A stretch of 64,000 nt of DNA from Cytobacillus sp. FSL H8-0458 (GTDB lineage Bacteria; Bacillota; Bacilli; Bacillales; Cytobacillaceae). Below the pieces are notes generated by a model. It was not told where the DNA came from. It saw nothing but the letters and a program-made list of their open reading frames with translations, and ran no database searches. The stretch spans positions 310,001-374,000 of the forward strand of contig NZ_JBBOBR010000002.1 of the NCBI RefSeq assembly GCF_038002165.1. Direction: 5' to 3'. Positions 46,238 through 55,837 of this stretch are shown here, in pieces. The position numbers and the translations under genes are program-made. Position 1 is the first letter of the stretch; each line of letters begins with the position of its first letter.

Positions 46238-46537
46238 ATGAACATCGTAGGCATTATTACATTTTTGTCCTTATCCTTATTATTAATGAGTCTTCTTTTA
46301 ATTTACTCCAAGTTCCAGCAGCAGACGCCGGGCAAGCTGGCTGCGATTATTGTTTTTTTCCTTTTGAATGCAGTCCCCCTTGTGTATGTTGTCTATACCG
46401 AGCAAAGCATGGACTATGCTAGCAACTCTTTTACACTTGGCTCAGCTTTTATGATTGTCTGGCTGATTACAGCCGTGATTATGTTTATCGGCATTCTGTT
46501 CAGATCCCGATCCGGTAAGAATGATCCTTATTATTAG
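46238..46537 (+). CDS. Hypothetical small membrane protein (99 aa)
   Basis: Not recognised. Three hydrophobic segments (VGIITFLSLSLLLMSLLL, LAAIIVFFLLNAVPLVYVVY and FMIVWLITAVIMFIGILF) with short loops. AAAGGAGGAG lies 5 bases before ATG, a very strong site. It sits between terminators as a single gene. Confidence 0.7.
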   Translation: MNIVGIITFLSLSLLLMSLLLIYSKFQQQTPGKLAAIIVFFLLNAVPLVYVVYTEQSMDYASNSFTLGSAFMIVWLITAVIMFIGILFRSRSGKNDPYY

Positions 46538-46546
46538 TCATAAAGA

Positions 46547-46574
46547 AACCAGCAGCATTAAGCTGCTGGTTTTA
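46547..46574. terminator. Bidirectional terminator between convergent genes
   Basis: AACCAGCAG pairs with CTGCTGGTT around a short loop. It serves the plus-strand membrane protein gene and overlaps the stop region of the minus-strand adaptor gene. Confidence 0.8.
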
Positions 46575-47789
46575 ATACCTTGAGAGGAATCCTCTAGTTA
46601 TATACTTCAGCATTTCCTTCTTTCTTAACCCCGTTAAGTCTTTCTTTTTCAATTTTTTCGGTTCATATGACGTGATAAAAGGAAAACCTGATTTGAGAAA
46701 TGGTGGTCTTTCCAGTAGAACAAATTCTCCATTCTCAACCCCTTCTTTCACTTCCTGGGTCTGGTTAATTTTGGTGCCTGCTTTAATAGACTTTCTTTCT
46801 AGCAGGCCGTTTTGCTGGATTGCATATGTATAAGTTCCTTTTTTTGACTTCTTAACGGCTTTATCAGGAACCGTCAGGGTACCTATTACCTCATTCAGCA
46901 CAATACGAATGTCTACATGCTTTCCATGAAAACTTTTGAACTCTGGCAACTCATTCATCACAATGGAGAATTCATAGCGACTTTCTGTCTCCACATTGGG
47001 TTTTGAAGTTGGGTAATATGAAATTTTTTCAATAGATCCATCTGTTTTATGGTTGCTGCCTTCCGGAATGATGAAAACTTTCATCCCTTCCTCAACTTTA
47101 CTAATTTCTTGCTCAGAAAAAACCCCTTTAACCTTTTGTTCATTGGAAATAATTGTTATTATTGGATTTGTAAGGTCATGCTTAATGTTTTTAACCGTTC
47201 CCGTGATCTCACTTTCAACTATAAGATTTGATAGGCTTTTATCTGTTGCGCCAATCAGGTCATCATACTTCCGGATTTCACTTTCAATCCTGCTGATTTG
47301 CAGTTCCATTTCTGCAATATCCCTTACTATTGTTTGAATTAAGTATGTGTCGGGATTTGGCCCGTCATCTTCTGAGGGGATAAGCGCAAGGCTTCTCTGC
47401 ATATTTTCCAGGTCGCCAATATGACTCTCTATGCTTATTAGTTCGCGTTCCAGCTTTTCTTTTTCTATTTGGAACTTTTCTTTCGAAAGCATTATGTCCT
47501 CTGGAGAGTATTCAAATAACCCTGTACCGGGTTGAACTTCGTCTCCTTTTTCTACAAGAAACCCATTGAATGCACCTATCGAATTTTCATAATAAAAATG
47601 CTGTTCTTCTTTTGGGGCCAATACGCCTTTTGCCGGCATAGTTTCAAGAAGATCCTGTTTTTTTACAGCCGTCCATTCTTCAGCATGGTAAGTCCTGTTT
47701 ATTTTATCATTTTTAAGAAATAGCAGGATGATATTACAAGCCAAAAAAAGAACCACGGCACCTACTAATAGCCTTGCTTTCCAAGTCAT
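46572..47789 (-). CDS. Membrane-fusion adaptor protein, YknX/HlyD-like
   Basis: Efflux adaptor of 405 aa with one N-terminal membrane helix (RLLVGAVVLFLACNIILLFL), a lipoyl-type half near 70-95 (VEKGDEVQPGTGLFEY), a coiled-coil hairpin about 100-180, and beta-barrel domains after 190. Such proteins bridge an ABC permease and the outside of the cell. In B. subtilis yknW-yknX-yknY-yknZ the Yip1-type YknW precedes the adaptor YknX, and the same order is seen here, but no ATPase or permease gene follows. It could pair with a transporter encoded elsewhere. Family call good. Confidence 0.8.
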   Translation of the reverse strand: MTWKARLLVGAVVLFLACNIILLFLKNDKINRTYHAEEWTAVKKQDLLETMPAKGVLAPKEEQHFYYENSIGAFNGFLVEKGDEVQPGTGLFEYSPEDIMLSKEKFQIEKEKLERELISIESHIGDLENMQRSLALIPSEDDGPNPDTYLIQTIVRDIAEMELQISRIESEIRKYDDLIGATDKSLSNLIVESEITGTVKNIKHDLTNPIITIISNEQKVKGVFSEQEISKVEEGMKVFIIPEGSNHKTDGSIEKISYYPTSKPNVETESRYEFSIVMNELPEFKSFHGKHVDIRIVLNEVIGTLTVPDKAVKKSKKGTYTYAIQQNGLLERKSIKAGTKINQTQEVKEGVENGEFVLLERPPFLKSGFPFITSYEPKKLKKKDLTGLRKKEMLKYITRGFLSRY

Positions 47790-47805
47790 TGAAGAATCCC
47801 CTCAC

Positions 47806-48468
47806 TTATATAAGCTTTTCCAGGTGGATGGATGAGAGTAAAGCTGAAACAATCACAAAAAACAGATGCGTTCCGAGTAACACAAAAATAAGAAAGCGAG
47901 GGCTTCTTTCGGAAACGACTTTTAAGTACTTGTATTGCAGGACAACTGTCCAGATTTTAAATAATGTTATTGCAGAAAATGTATAGATAAGCAACGCAGG
48001 GAACGCTGCTGCTTGAGCAATAATACCGAATGAAAATATAGAGGATTCGGTATTTATTCCAAGAAATAAAAACACTGGAATGTTTATTGCTTTTTCAGTT
48101 AGAAGAATCAGCAACACTATTAGTTGAATGCTTATCAGTTTTTTGTACTCGACATCGACAAGAGTCCAAAAGAACAGGGAAGGAACAAAAATGACCAAAA
48201 TGGCATAAAGAATCCCCCAAATAACCTGTCCTGCCCCAAAGAAAAGCTTATACAGTTCATACTCGTTTCTCGAAAGTTCTGTAAGGCTTCTCGACACCTG
48301 CTCACTTCCGATGCCGAAGAAAGCACTAACCCCGAAAACAAGTGCACTTAAAAGGATTAAAAGCAACACCTGTTTCCACAAACCAGACAAACTCTCCACT
48401 TTCCTCAACTGATGCGAAATTGTATACGGCTCCTTCAATCCTCTTAGAAGCGGTACCCGATAGCCCAT
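47806..48468 (-). CDS. Yip1-domain membrane protein, YknW-like
   Basis: Membrane protein of 220 aa with five hydrophobic segments and the Yip1-family appearance (an N-terminal LKEPYTISHQLRKVESL soluble part, then a QVIWGILYAILVIFVPSLFFWTLVD core). YknW of B. subtilis is a Yip1 protein that helps assemble the YknXYZ transporter against the SDP toxin. Here it lies 16 bp upstream of a YknX-like gene, which is the reason for the comparison. The transporter subunits are missing locally. Function by analogy only. Confidence 0.65.
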   Translation of the reverse strand: MGYRVPLLRGLKEPYTISHQLRKVESLSGLWKQVLLLILLSALVFGVSAFFGIGSEQVSRSLTELSRNEYELYKLFFGAGQVIWGILYAILVIFVPSLFFWTLVDVEYKKLISIQLIVLLILLTEKAINIPVFLFLGINTESSIFSFGIIAQAAAFPALLIYTFSAITLFKIWTVVLQYKYLKVVSERSPRFLIFVLLGTHLFFVIVSALLSSIHLEKLI

Positions 48469-48758
48469 AAAGAATCCTCCAACACTGTAATCTACTATTC
48501 TATTATCTTACATCAAAATCAAAATTTTGGGAAATAGGTAGATATGTGCAGAATCATGGCATTCACTTCCTGTAAGATTGTCGAAAAGGCTTAAAGATAC
48601 TTATTTTCTTTAGTTTTCTCTTTTTTTCGTTATAGAGAGTGTCGGAATTTGCAAAAACTTTTGTTGTTTCAAGCTGTTAGAAAGGCGGTATAGTAAAGTA
48701 AGAATTTTACAACTATGTCCTTGTCACGAGAAAATTAAAAATCGAGGAGGGCTTATTA

Positions 48759-48863
48759 ATGAAGATAAAAGCTGGAAACTGGAGAATGCTGAGTGAGCAG
48801 GAGAAGTTATTTATTTTGGAAGCTGTGAGCTTTTTTCAGTCGAGAACGAAGAAGCGGCAATAA
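48759..48863 (+). CDS. Very small protein (34 aa)
   Basis: MKIKAGNWRMLSEQEKLF... runs 34 codons to a TAA. A GAGGAGGG site lies 7 bases upstream of the ATG, as good as any in the window. The product is basic and partly helical, with an SRTKKRQ tail. No family is recognised. The neat ribosome site is the main support. Confidence 0.55.
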   Translation: MKIKAGNWRMLSEQEKLFILEAVSFFQSRTKKRQ

Positions 48864-48978
48864 TGCCACATGATCATCTATATGTACTTCCATTTATCAG
48901 TTCAACATAAAAGGCACCTTGCCTGGCTGCATAAGGTGAAGGTGCCTGAATAGCATGGGAATTTTAGAATACTCCTCT

Positions 48979-49014
48979 AAAAAAAGTGCCTGCACCTCAT
49001 AGATGCAAACACTT
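48979..49014 (-). terminator. Terminator of the PBP gene
   Basis: AAGTGTTTGCA pairs with TGCAGGCACTT (with bulges), followed by TTTTT on the minus strand, about 15 bases past the stop. Confidence 0.75.
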
Positions 49015-49028
49015 GATTAGTTACGGCA

Positions 49029-51035
49029 TTAAAACCGTCCTTTATGTTCCTCAAATACCTTCTTTACTTTCTCCACTACCACTTTTGACCCGCCGCTTTT
49101 TTCAACGCCCTCTATCATCATCGCGATGAGCAGCTTAGGAGATTGCGGATTGTAGGCAACGAACATACCGTTCTCCTGTCCTTTTTCATCTGCACTTTTC
49201 TTCAGCTCGGCTGTTCCCGTTTTCCCGGCCAGCGGGTAATCCTTCATATTAGCCGCACGGCCGGTTCCGCCTGGATCCTGGATGACTTTAGCCATTGCCG
49301 CTGCAACCGTGTTTGCTGTTTCTTCACTCATGATAGCTTCCTTCAGCACCTGACTCTTTTCCTCTTCTTCCAGAAGAACAGGTTTGATCATGGAGCCTTT
49401 GTTGATGAAAGGTGTGTAGGATGCTGCGAGATGGACAATACTCATTTCCACCTGGCCCTGGCCGTAGCCTGAATCAGCGAGCAGGATTTCTGTATCCAGG
49501 CCGCCAATCTTGGATTGTTCCAGCGGGAATGCGTATGGAATTTCCTCTTCAAACGCGAATTTCTTGAGTCCGGCTGAGAATTTTTCTTTTCCCAGTTCAA
49601 GAGCCTGCTGGGCAAAATAGATATTATCCGAATACATCATCGCTTTTTCAAAGTTAACAGGTCCGCCGGGATCTTTGACACGTGTGACTTTATAGCCGCC
49701 CCATGAACTGTCCTTTTGCCATTGCAAGCCTTTGACATTAATGGTTTCATCAAGCGTTAATGTTCCCTCTGTCAGTCCGATCGCTCCTGTCAGCGGCTTC
49801 ATCACGGAACCTGGCGCATAGGTTTGCTTGAACCGTGTCAGAAGCGGCATGTCCTTATTCGCTTCAATCGCCTTCCACTCATCCGCGGTAAATCCAAGTG
49901 ACGCCTGGTTCGGGTCGAAGCTCGGGCTGCTGACAAGTGCCAGTGTATTTCCGGTTACCGGATCGATAGCTGCTGCGGTTCCCGGCTTTCCTCCCAGCTC
50001 TGTGTAAAGATCTCTCTGCAGGTTCATATCGATGGTAAGCTGAATAGTTTCACCGTTCTCTACCGGCTTTTCAGCGAGAACTACTTCAGAACCGTCTTTC
50101 TTTTGGATGCCGATTTTGATTCCGTTTGACCCTTTTAGTCGCTCTTCAAGGACCTGTTCAAGGCCTCTTTTTCCGATTATATCGGTGCTTGAATAGCCTT
50201 CACGCTCTTTCATTTCATCTGCTGTGATTGTTCCAACATATCCGATAAGATGGGCTGCTGATTCACCCATTGGGTAAACTCTGCCTTTGACATCCTGCTT
50301 AACTACGCCTTTTAGGGCAAAGACCTTGTTGAGAGCTGCCTGATCATCCGGGGACACCTTTTTAATAGGAACAAAGTATCCCGGCTGCACCCAGCTCGCG
50401 TTCAAGCTTTTATTAATCTGCTCTTCTGACATTCCCAAGGCTGCAGACAAACCTTTGATGGTCTGATCCTTCTGGTCACCCATCTGTTCAGGCACGACAC
50501 CAATTTCATAGAGAGTGCCATTTAAAGCAAGCGGGTCACCTGTCCGGTCCACAATATCCCCGCGCTGCGCCGGAACAGTTGAATAGCTGATTTTATCCTC
50601 AGGCCCGAGCTCCGGGAAAATATAAGTGGTATCCCATGCAACAAACCAATTGTCTTCCTCTTTCGCTTCTTCCTTCACAAGCTTGGCATCATGGGTAAAT
50701 TCAATCTTGCCGGCAGCGCTGTCCATGCTTGCTGAAAAAGGAAAACTTGCCTTCTCTTCTTTTTTGAATTCCTTTTCCATATCCGGCTTGTATGTTACCT
50801 TCAGATTATCTATCTCTAAATCCTTATAAACCTTTTCATAACGGGCTGCGAAATCCTTTTTGCTGATCGACTGTTTCGCATCCTTCGACAGGAATTCATA
50901 CATTTTCTCAAACTCCTGCTTATTCCAATGCTCCACATACTGCGAAAAGCGATCCTGCGGCTTAATCTCCTTATTGCACCCGCTCAAAGCGGCCAAAACC
51001 AGGGCTGCAAAAACAAAATATAAAACCTTTCTCAT
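49029..51035 (-). CDS. pbpC: Class B penicillin-binding protein, PbpC (PBP3) type
   Basis: Lipid-anchored D,D-transpeptidase that cross-links peptidoglycan. Lipoprotein signal with LSGC (Cys20). The MecA-like N-terminal NTF2 domain spans about 25-140, the dimerisation domain about 155-320, and the transpeptidase domain about 345-668. Active-site motifs: Ser410-V-M-Lys413, Ser469-D-N471 and Lys605-T-G607. Its length, 668 aa, equals B. subtilis PbpC and is close to MecA/PBP2a. Single gene with its own terminator. Members of this MecA_N group often have low beta-lactam affinity; that cannot be judged from the sequence. Confidence 0.93.
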   Translation of the reverse strand: MRKVLYFVFAALVLAALSGCNKEIKPQDRFSQYVEHWNKQEFEKMYEFLSKDAKQSISKKDFAARYEKVYKDLEIDNLKVTYKPDMEKEFKKEEKASFPFSASMDSAAGKIEFTHDAKLVKEEAKEEDNWFVAWDTTYIFPELGPEDKISYSTVPAQRGDIVDRTGDPLALNGTLYEIGVVPEQMGDQKDQTIKGLSAALGMSEEQINKSLNASWVQPGYFVPIKKVSPDDQAALNKVFALKGVVKQDVKGRVYPMGESAAHLIGYVGTITADEMKEREGYSSTDIIGKRGLEQVLEERLKGSNGIKIGIQKKDGSEVVLAEKPVENGETIQLTIDMNLQRDLYTELGGKPGTAAAIDPVTGNTLALVSSPSFDPNQASLGFTADEWKAIEANKDMPLLTRFKQTYAPGSVMKPLTGAIGLTEGTLTLDETINVKGLQWQKDSSWGGYKVTRVKDPGGPVNFEKAMMYSDNIYFAQQALELGKEKFSAGLKKFAFEEEIPYAFPLEQSKIGGLDTEILLADSGYGQGQVEMSIVHLAASYTPFINKGSMIKPVLLEEEEKSQVLKEAIMSEETANTVAAAMAKVIQDPGGTGRAANMKDYPLAGKTGTAELKKSADEKGQENGMFVAYNPQSPKLLIAMMIEGVEKSGGSKVVVEKVKKVFEEHKGRF

Positions 51036-51160
51036 ACATCACCCTCCCTGTTACTATATTATCATTTAATTGGAGAAATTTCCTAGTGACAGGTACCACC
51101 AAAGTTTGCCGAATGTGAACTTGTTTCTTGAGAATTATACATCGTCTATCAAATAAAAAT

Positions 51161-51187
51161 GGATGCAAACGATATAAGTTCGCATCC
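51161..51187 (-). terminator. Terminator of the catabolic operon
   Basis: GGATGCGAAC pairs with GTTTGCATCC on the minus strand, followed by ATTTTTATTT, 23 bases past the stop of the permease gene. Confidence 0.8.
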
Positions 51188-51209
51188 TTCTAGTCTTTAA
51201 GGAATTTTT

Positions 51210-52556
51210 TCAAAACCAATTCAATATATAAACATACAAAAAGGCCATCGCCGTAACAGAGAGAAAGTATGACCCATTCCATCTAAATGCAACGGTCAGC
51301 CCGTTTTTTTGAACACACTGGCTGATGATGATATTCATGGCGTTAAGAGGTGAAATGGAAGAAGAAAGCATCCAGGTGAAAATGCACATAAATGCCACAC
51401 TGATTACCGTAATATCAGGCATTTCCGCAAAGTTCAGCGAGGTTAGGATCAGCGGAATGACTATGATTTGATGGACACCAAGAAAGGCCATAAACGTTAC
51501 AAACAGGATGATGAAGGTGAATAAAATTCCGATAGACTGCTGAGCTGACCAGTGCATGGACTGTTCCAGCAGCTGTTTTACAGGTGTATGTGATACAGCG
51601 TTGCCAAAAAGGCCAGCGCTTAAAAAGAGGCAAATCTCCATCTTCTGTGCCAGTATTTTACTCTTATATAGTGAAATCTCTTCCTTTACAGCCTTCTTTT
51701 GATTCCTCAGGATCATCCAGCCTGCCGGCACAATGCAACAGACCATACTTACCAGCAATAGCATCGATTTTTGGGTAACCTGTTCCATGACTATCAGCAG
51801 GAGCACCAGACCAAAAACAAAGCCCGCCAAAGCATACAGATCCCTTTTTCTGCGTTTGTCAGGCGCTGAGCTTTCCGCTTCTCTCTCAAGTGCAGCCGCC
51901 TCCGCAACAGCTCGAGCCGGACGGAATAGAATAATCCCCACAGCCATCTGCAAAATGGCAAAAAAGACACCAAATACTACATATGAAAGATAAGTTATAT
52001 CTAGATAAAACAAAACAATACCTACTGAAGCAAAGAAGGGCGACCAAATAACAGCCGGTGTAAAGCCTATATAATACGACCTCGATAACAACTTCGATGG
52101 AATTTTGATATTTTCCACAAAGCCGTGTACAATCCTTAAGGCCCCCATGTTCAAAATGGGAGCCAATGTCATCATAAATGAGCTTATGCCATAAAAAGTA
52201 TAGGCAGGGTTGTTTTTCAGTTCATTTAAATACGTAATAACTGTGTCAATGATTCCTTCTCTTCTTAAGGGAATGGACAGAAGCGGAGCTAAAATGAGAA
52301 TAGAAAGCAGAGCCATATTCTGAGTAATTCCCTGTATCAGGAGCATGCCCCTATCTCCGACTGCATAATGAATGGTAATCCCCACAGAGAATAGTCCCAG
52401 TGTAAATATCCTGCCCTTCCTATCCAATAAAGGCATCATGGTGAAAAATACAGCTGCAGCCGCAATATTAAAAATGAAGCTAATGTACATATTGGGCACA
52501 AATGCCTCAAGAATATAAAGAAAACACATACTTAATACGAGAGAAAACCGTATCAT
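51210..52556 (-). CDS. Membrane permease of the ion-transporter type
   Basis: Polytopic membrane protein of 448 aa with about 11-12 hydrophobic segments and a charged central cytoplasmic loop near 215-245 (EREAESSAPDKRRKRD). The C-terminal phrase SSSISPLNAMNIIIS resembles the second half of ArsB/NhaD-type anion permeases. It is last in the catabolic operon, 17 bp after the D-malate/tartrate-type dehydrogenase gene, and so may move an organic acid in or out. Exact family not settled. GAAGGG precedes ATG. Confidence 0.6.
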   Translation of the reverse strand: MIRFSLVLSMCFLYILEAFVPNMYISFIFNIAAAAVFFTMMPLLDRKGRIFTLGLFSVGITIHYAVGDRGMLLIQGITQNMALLSILILAPLLSIPLRREGIIDTVITYLNELKNNPAYTFYGISSFMMTLAPILNMGALRIVHGFVENIKIPSKLLSRSYYIGFTPAVIWSPFFASVGIVLFYLDITYLSYVVFGVFFAILQMAVGIILFRPARAVAEAAALEREAESSAPDKRRKRDLYALAGFVFGLVLLLIVMEQVTQKSMLLLVSMVCCIVPAGWMILRNQKKAVKEEISLYKSKILAQKMEICLFLSAGLFGNAVSHTPVKQLLEQSMHWSAQQSIGILFTFIILFVTFMAFLGVHQIIVIPLILTSLNFAEMPDITVISVAFMCIFTWMLSSSISPLNAMNIIISQCVQKNGLTVAFRWNGSYFLSVTAMAFLYVYILNWF

Positions 52557-52573
52557 AGGAACCCTTCTCTCTA

Positions 52574-53680
52574 TTATTTAACTCCACTGGAAGGACTTTT
52601 AACCGAAACTGGAGCATGACTGCTCAAAAGATTCATAAATTTATTGCCAAGCTGATCAGTTGAAGCTTTCCCGCCAAGATCAGGAGTTAGTGCACTCTTA
52701 TGATGAAGCAGTTCTTTCATCGTTTTCAGGATGGCGGTTCCCCAAGCCGGTTCTCCAAAATGATCCATCATCTGGCTGACGGACCAGATGGCAGCAAGAG
52801 GGTTGGCAAGACCTTTACCGGCAATGTCCGGTGCGGATCCGTGAATAGGCTCGAACATGGACGGAAACTCCCTTTCAGGATTGATATTCGCTCCCGCAGC
52901 CAATCCGAGTCCACCTGTAATCGCAGCACCCAGATCGGTTAGAATGTCCCCGAATAAATTGGAGGTAACGACAATCTCAAATCTTTCCGGCTGCTGAACA
53001 AAGTAGAGGCTTGCTGCATCCACCAAATAGGAGTAAGTTTTGACATCCGGATATTCTTTCCCTACTTCAATAAATACCTCATCCCAGAACACCATGGAAT
53101 AATTCAGTGCATTTGCTTTACTGATGCTTGTTAAGGTCTTTTTCTGTTTGCGGGCTTCTTCATATGCATAGCGAATAATGCGTTCTGTTCCTTTCCTTGA
53201 AAACACACCGGTCTGCAGGACTACTTCCTCAGGCTTTCCTTTGAATAGCCAATCTCCTGCTCCGGCGTATTCCCCTTCGCTATTCTCCCGTATGACCAGA
53301 AAGTCGATCTCTTTCTCCCCTTTGTTTTTAAGAGGTGTCAGCTCCGGGTGCAGAAGTTTAATAGGACGAATGTTTACATACTGATCAAATTCCTTCCGGA
53401 TCTTCAGAAGGAGATCCCACAGTGAAATATGGTCCGGTACACCCGGGTAGCCTACTGCCCCCAAATAGATCGCATCGAATTCTTTTAATTGGTCAATCCC
53501 ATCATCAGCCATCATCTTTCCATTATCCAAATAATACTCGCATCCCCATGGGAACTCCGTAAACGAAAAGGATAGACCGGGATCCAGCTCCTCAATTTTT
53601 TTTAACACTTTTACTCCTTCTGCCACAACCTCAGGGCCGATTCCATCCCCAGGGATCAGGGCGATTTTCCAATGCTTCAT
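52574..53680 (-). CDS. Tartrate/D-malate dehydrogenase-type enzyme
   Basis: Beta-hydroxyacid oxidative decarboxylase of the isocitrate/isopropylmalate dehydrogenase family, 368 aa. The opening [12 protein letters not shown], the substrate loop [12 protein letters not shown] near 130-141 and [18 protein letters not shown] near 277-294 are typical of TtuC/DmlA/YcsA enzymes that use D-malate or tartrate with NAD and metal. AGGAGG precedes ATG. Within this operon it may oxidise and decarboxylate a 2-hydroxy diacid released by the beta-oxidation enzymes. LeuB is disfavoured, as no leucine genes are near. Confidence 0.85.
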   Translation of the reverse strand: MKHWKIALIPGDGIGPEVVAEGVKVLKKIEELDPGLSFSFTEFPWGCEYYLDNGKMMADDGIDQLKEFDAIYLGAVGYPGVPDHISLWDLLLKIRKEFDQYVNIRPIKLLHPELTPLKNKGEKEIDFLVIRENSEGEYAGAGDWLFKGKPEEVVLQTGVFSRKGTERIIRYAYEEARKQKKTLTSISKANALNYSMVFWDEVFIEVGKEYPDVKTYSYLVDAASLYFVQQPERFEIVVTSNLFGDILTDLGAAITGGLGLAAGANINPEREFPSMFEPIHGSAPDIAGKGLANPLAAIWSVSQMMDHFGEPAWGTAILKTMKELLHHKSALTPDLGGKASTDQLGNKFMNLLSSHAPVSVKSPSSGVK

Positions 53681-53691
53681 ATCATAACCTC

Positions 53692-54453
53692 CTATGCTTT
53701 TGGGCCTCCGGCAACATATAAGACCTGACCGCTAATAAATGAGGATGCCGGACTTGCAAAAAAGCTTGCAGCCTGTGCGATATCCTCTGGTGTACCTGCT
53801 CTATTAACCGGAATGTGCTTTACTTTGGATTCAATTAATTCCTGAAAGGAAATGCCAAGCCGTTCTGCGACTGCCTTTGTCATATCTGTCATAATAAATC
53901 CTGGTGCAATGGCATTCACGGTAATATTGTATTTTCCCAGTTCAATAGCCAGTGTTTTCGTAAACCCCTGGATACCGGCCTTTGCCGCTGCGTAATTGGC
54001 CTGCCCCCTGCTTCCTAAGGCTGATACGGAAGATAGATTGATGATTCTTCCATATTTGTTCTGAACCATTAATTTCTGGGCATATTTACTGCAAAGGAAA
54101 GTACCCTTCAAGTGAACATTCATGACGCTGTCCCAATCATCGGCATTCATTTTAAATATCAGGTTATCCCGGATGATTCCAGCATTATTGACTAAAATGT
54201 CCGCCCTTCCATGCCTTTCCTCTATATGAGAAAAAAGCCGTTCCACTTCCTGTTCATTGGTGATATCCGCCTTGAACACTTCTGCAGCCAAGCCTTTTTC
54301 CTGCAGTTCATGTCTGGTCTCATTTAATGCTTCCTCATTTATGTCCACTAAATAGACGTATGCACCTTCCGAGGCCAGTCTTCCGGCTATTTCCCTGCCT
54401 ATCCCCCTGCTTGCGCCAGTGACAACAGCTACCTGGTTTTCTTGACTAAACAA
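53692..54453 (-). CDS. Short-chain dehydrogenase/reductase, FabG-like
   Basis: SDR enzyme of 253 aa, probably reducing or oxidising a 3-hydroxyacyl or alcohol group. Motifs: TGASRGIGREIA (cofactor), NNAG, catalytic Ser in SSVSALGSRG and YAAAK. TTG start with GGAGCGAAG upstream. Close to FabG by appearance, but the catabolic surroundings suggest a dedicated 3-hydroxyacyl-CoA or cyclic-alcohol dehydrogenase. Same strand as its neighbours, with 11-bp gaps. Confidence 0.85.
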   Translation of the reverse strand: MFSQENQVAVVTGASRGIGREIAGRLASEGAYVYLVDINEEALNETRHELQEKGLAAEVFKADITNEQEVERLFSHIEERHGRADILVNNAGIIRDNLIFKMNADDWDSVMNVHLKGTFLCSKYAQKLMVQNKYGRIINLSSVSALGSRGQANYAAAKAGIQGFTKTLAIELGKYNITVNAIAPGFIMTDMTKAVAERLGISFQELIESKVKHIPVNRAGTPEDIAQAASFFASPASSFISGQVLYVAGGPKA

Positions 54454-54464
54454 TAGCTTCGCTC

Positions 54465-55427
54465 CTATCTATTAAGATTCCTGTACAAATATTCAAGCTG
54501 CTGTTCGTATTCCTGCACTATATCCTTGATAATGTCTTCTGTCTTTTTAATTTCATCTATTAATCCGATGGTATGCCCTAATGAGATGACACCGGAATGT
54601 TCATTGCCATTTTTAATTAATTCCATATAGGATTCACCGCTTATATATGGAAAGATCTCCTCTAAAGCTGCTCCATCTTCTTCCTTTTTCAGCAGCTCCA
54701 TCGCCCGTTCTGTTTTCATTACTCTCATGGCTTTCCCGATTGATTTTTTCACTAGCAGGGTATCTGTTTCCTGGAGCTTTATCAATTTGTCTTTGATTGA
54801 CTCATGGAGTGCTGTTTCCCTGGAAGCCAAAAACCTTGTACCCATTTGCACCCCTTGTGCCCCTAAAGCAAAAGCAGCAAGAGCAGATTTTCCTGTTGAA
54901 AACCCTCCTGCTGCAATGACAGGTATCGAAAGCTCCTGAACAGCCTTTTGAATCAAGGTAAGACTGGTTACATCCTCTTTGCCCGGATGGCCCCCGCACT
55001 CATATCCAACCACGACCACTGCATCGCAGCCAATGGATTCTGCTTTTCTGGCAAATCTTACAGAAGGCACGACATGAACTACTTTTATTCCGTTTGCTTT
55101 AAGGCTCTCCATATATTTCTCGGGGTTATTTCCAGAGGTGAACACAATGGGCACACGGGCTTCGATTGCCCCTTCCACAAATTCATCCATCGGCTTGCGG
55201 ATTCCAAGAGCGATATTTACGCCAAAGGGTTTGGATGTGAGCTTTCTTGCCGACTCAATATCCTCCAGCATTTCTTCCTTGGAGGGAAAGCTTCCAGCTG
55301 TTATAAGGCCGAGTCCGCCTGCATTCGATACGGCGGACACAAGCGGTGATGTTCCAAGGCCTTGAAGCCCCCCTTGGATAATGGGATAGCGGATGTCAAA
55401 CATCTCTGTGACAGCTGTTTGCATCAT
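54465..55427 (-). CDS. FMN enzyme of the nitronate monooxygenase/FabK family
   Basis: TIM-barrel flavoenzyme of 320 aa. Motifs are IIQGGLQGLG near the N-terminus, GYECGGHPGKEDV near 145-157 and AAGGFSTG/GAQGVQMGTRFLAS around 173-200, as in 2-nitropropane dioxygenase-like proteins and FabK enoyl reductases. In catabolic operons such enzymes may reduce an unsaturated acyl-CoA. Its start overlaps the thioesterase stop by four bases, indicating coupling. FabK versus nitronate monooxygenase cannot be decided by eye. Confidence 0.82.
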   Translation of the reverse strand: MMQTAVTEMFDIRYPIIQGGLQGLGTSPLVSAVSNAGGLGLITAGSFPSKEEMLEDIESARKLTSKPFGVNIALGIRKPMDEFVEGAIEARVPIVFTSGNNPEKYMESLKANGIKVVHVVPSVRFARKAESIGCDAVVVVGYECGGHPGKEDVTSLTLIQKAVQELSIPVIAAGGFSTGKSALAAFALGAQGVQMGTRFLASRETALHESIKDKLIKLQETDTLLVKKSIGKAMRVMKTERAMELLKKEEDGAALEEIFPYISGESYMELIKNGNEHSGVISLGHTIGLIDEIKKTEDIIKDIVQEYEQQLEYLYRNLNR

Positions 55428-55837
55428 CCCTTTTCACCTATAGACAGCTTAAAGGTTCCGGTGCAATGTCCAATCAGTTCACCGTCTTCATTCATCAGCC
55501 TGCCTTCGATTAATACCGTGCTGCGGTTCTGATGAATAATCTCTGCCTCGGAGTATACCGTTCCTTCCATCACAGATTTAAGATATTGAATGTTTAGATG
55601 GAGAGTCGCAACCTCATCATATCCCAGCGACCTGCCAGCCATGCCCATTGCTGTATCCATTACGGATGCATAAATGCCGCCGTGGACAGAATTTCTTACA
55701 TTTATGAACTCTTTCTGTATGGGCAGTTCCAGCAAAACATATCCTTCTTTTATTTCTTTTAGCTCCAGCCCAATAAAGTTCCAGAACGGGCTGTTTTCAA
55801 AATCAGTTTTCACTTTCTGCAGATGTTCTGCTGTCAT
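55424..55837 (-). CDS. Hotdog-fold acyl-CoA thioesterase, PaaI-like
   Basis: Small 137-aa thioesterase. The family motif VHGGIYASVMDTAMGMAG lies near residues 52-69 and contains the Gly-rich turn and the catalytic Asp. PaaI-type enzymes hydrolyse stalled acyl-CoA thioesters to release CoA. Overlaps of four bases (ATGA) with both neighbours show tight translational coupling in the operon. Confidence 0.88.
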   Translation of the reverse strand: MTAEHLQKVKTDFENSPFWNFIGLELKEIKEGYVLLELPIQKEFINVRNSVHGGIYASVMDTAMGMAGRSLGYDEVATLHLNIQYLKSVMEGTVYSEAEIIHQNRSTVLIEGRLMNEDGELIGHCTGTFKLSIGEKG

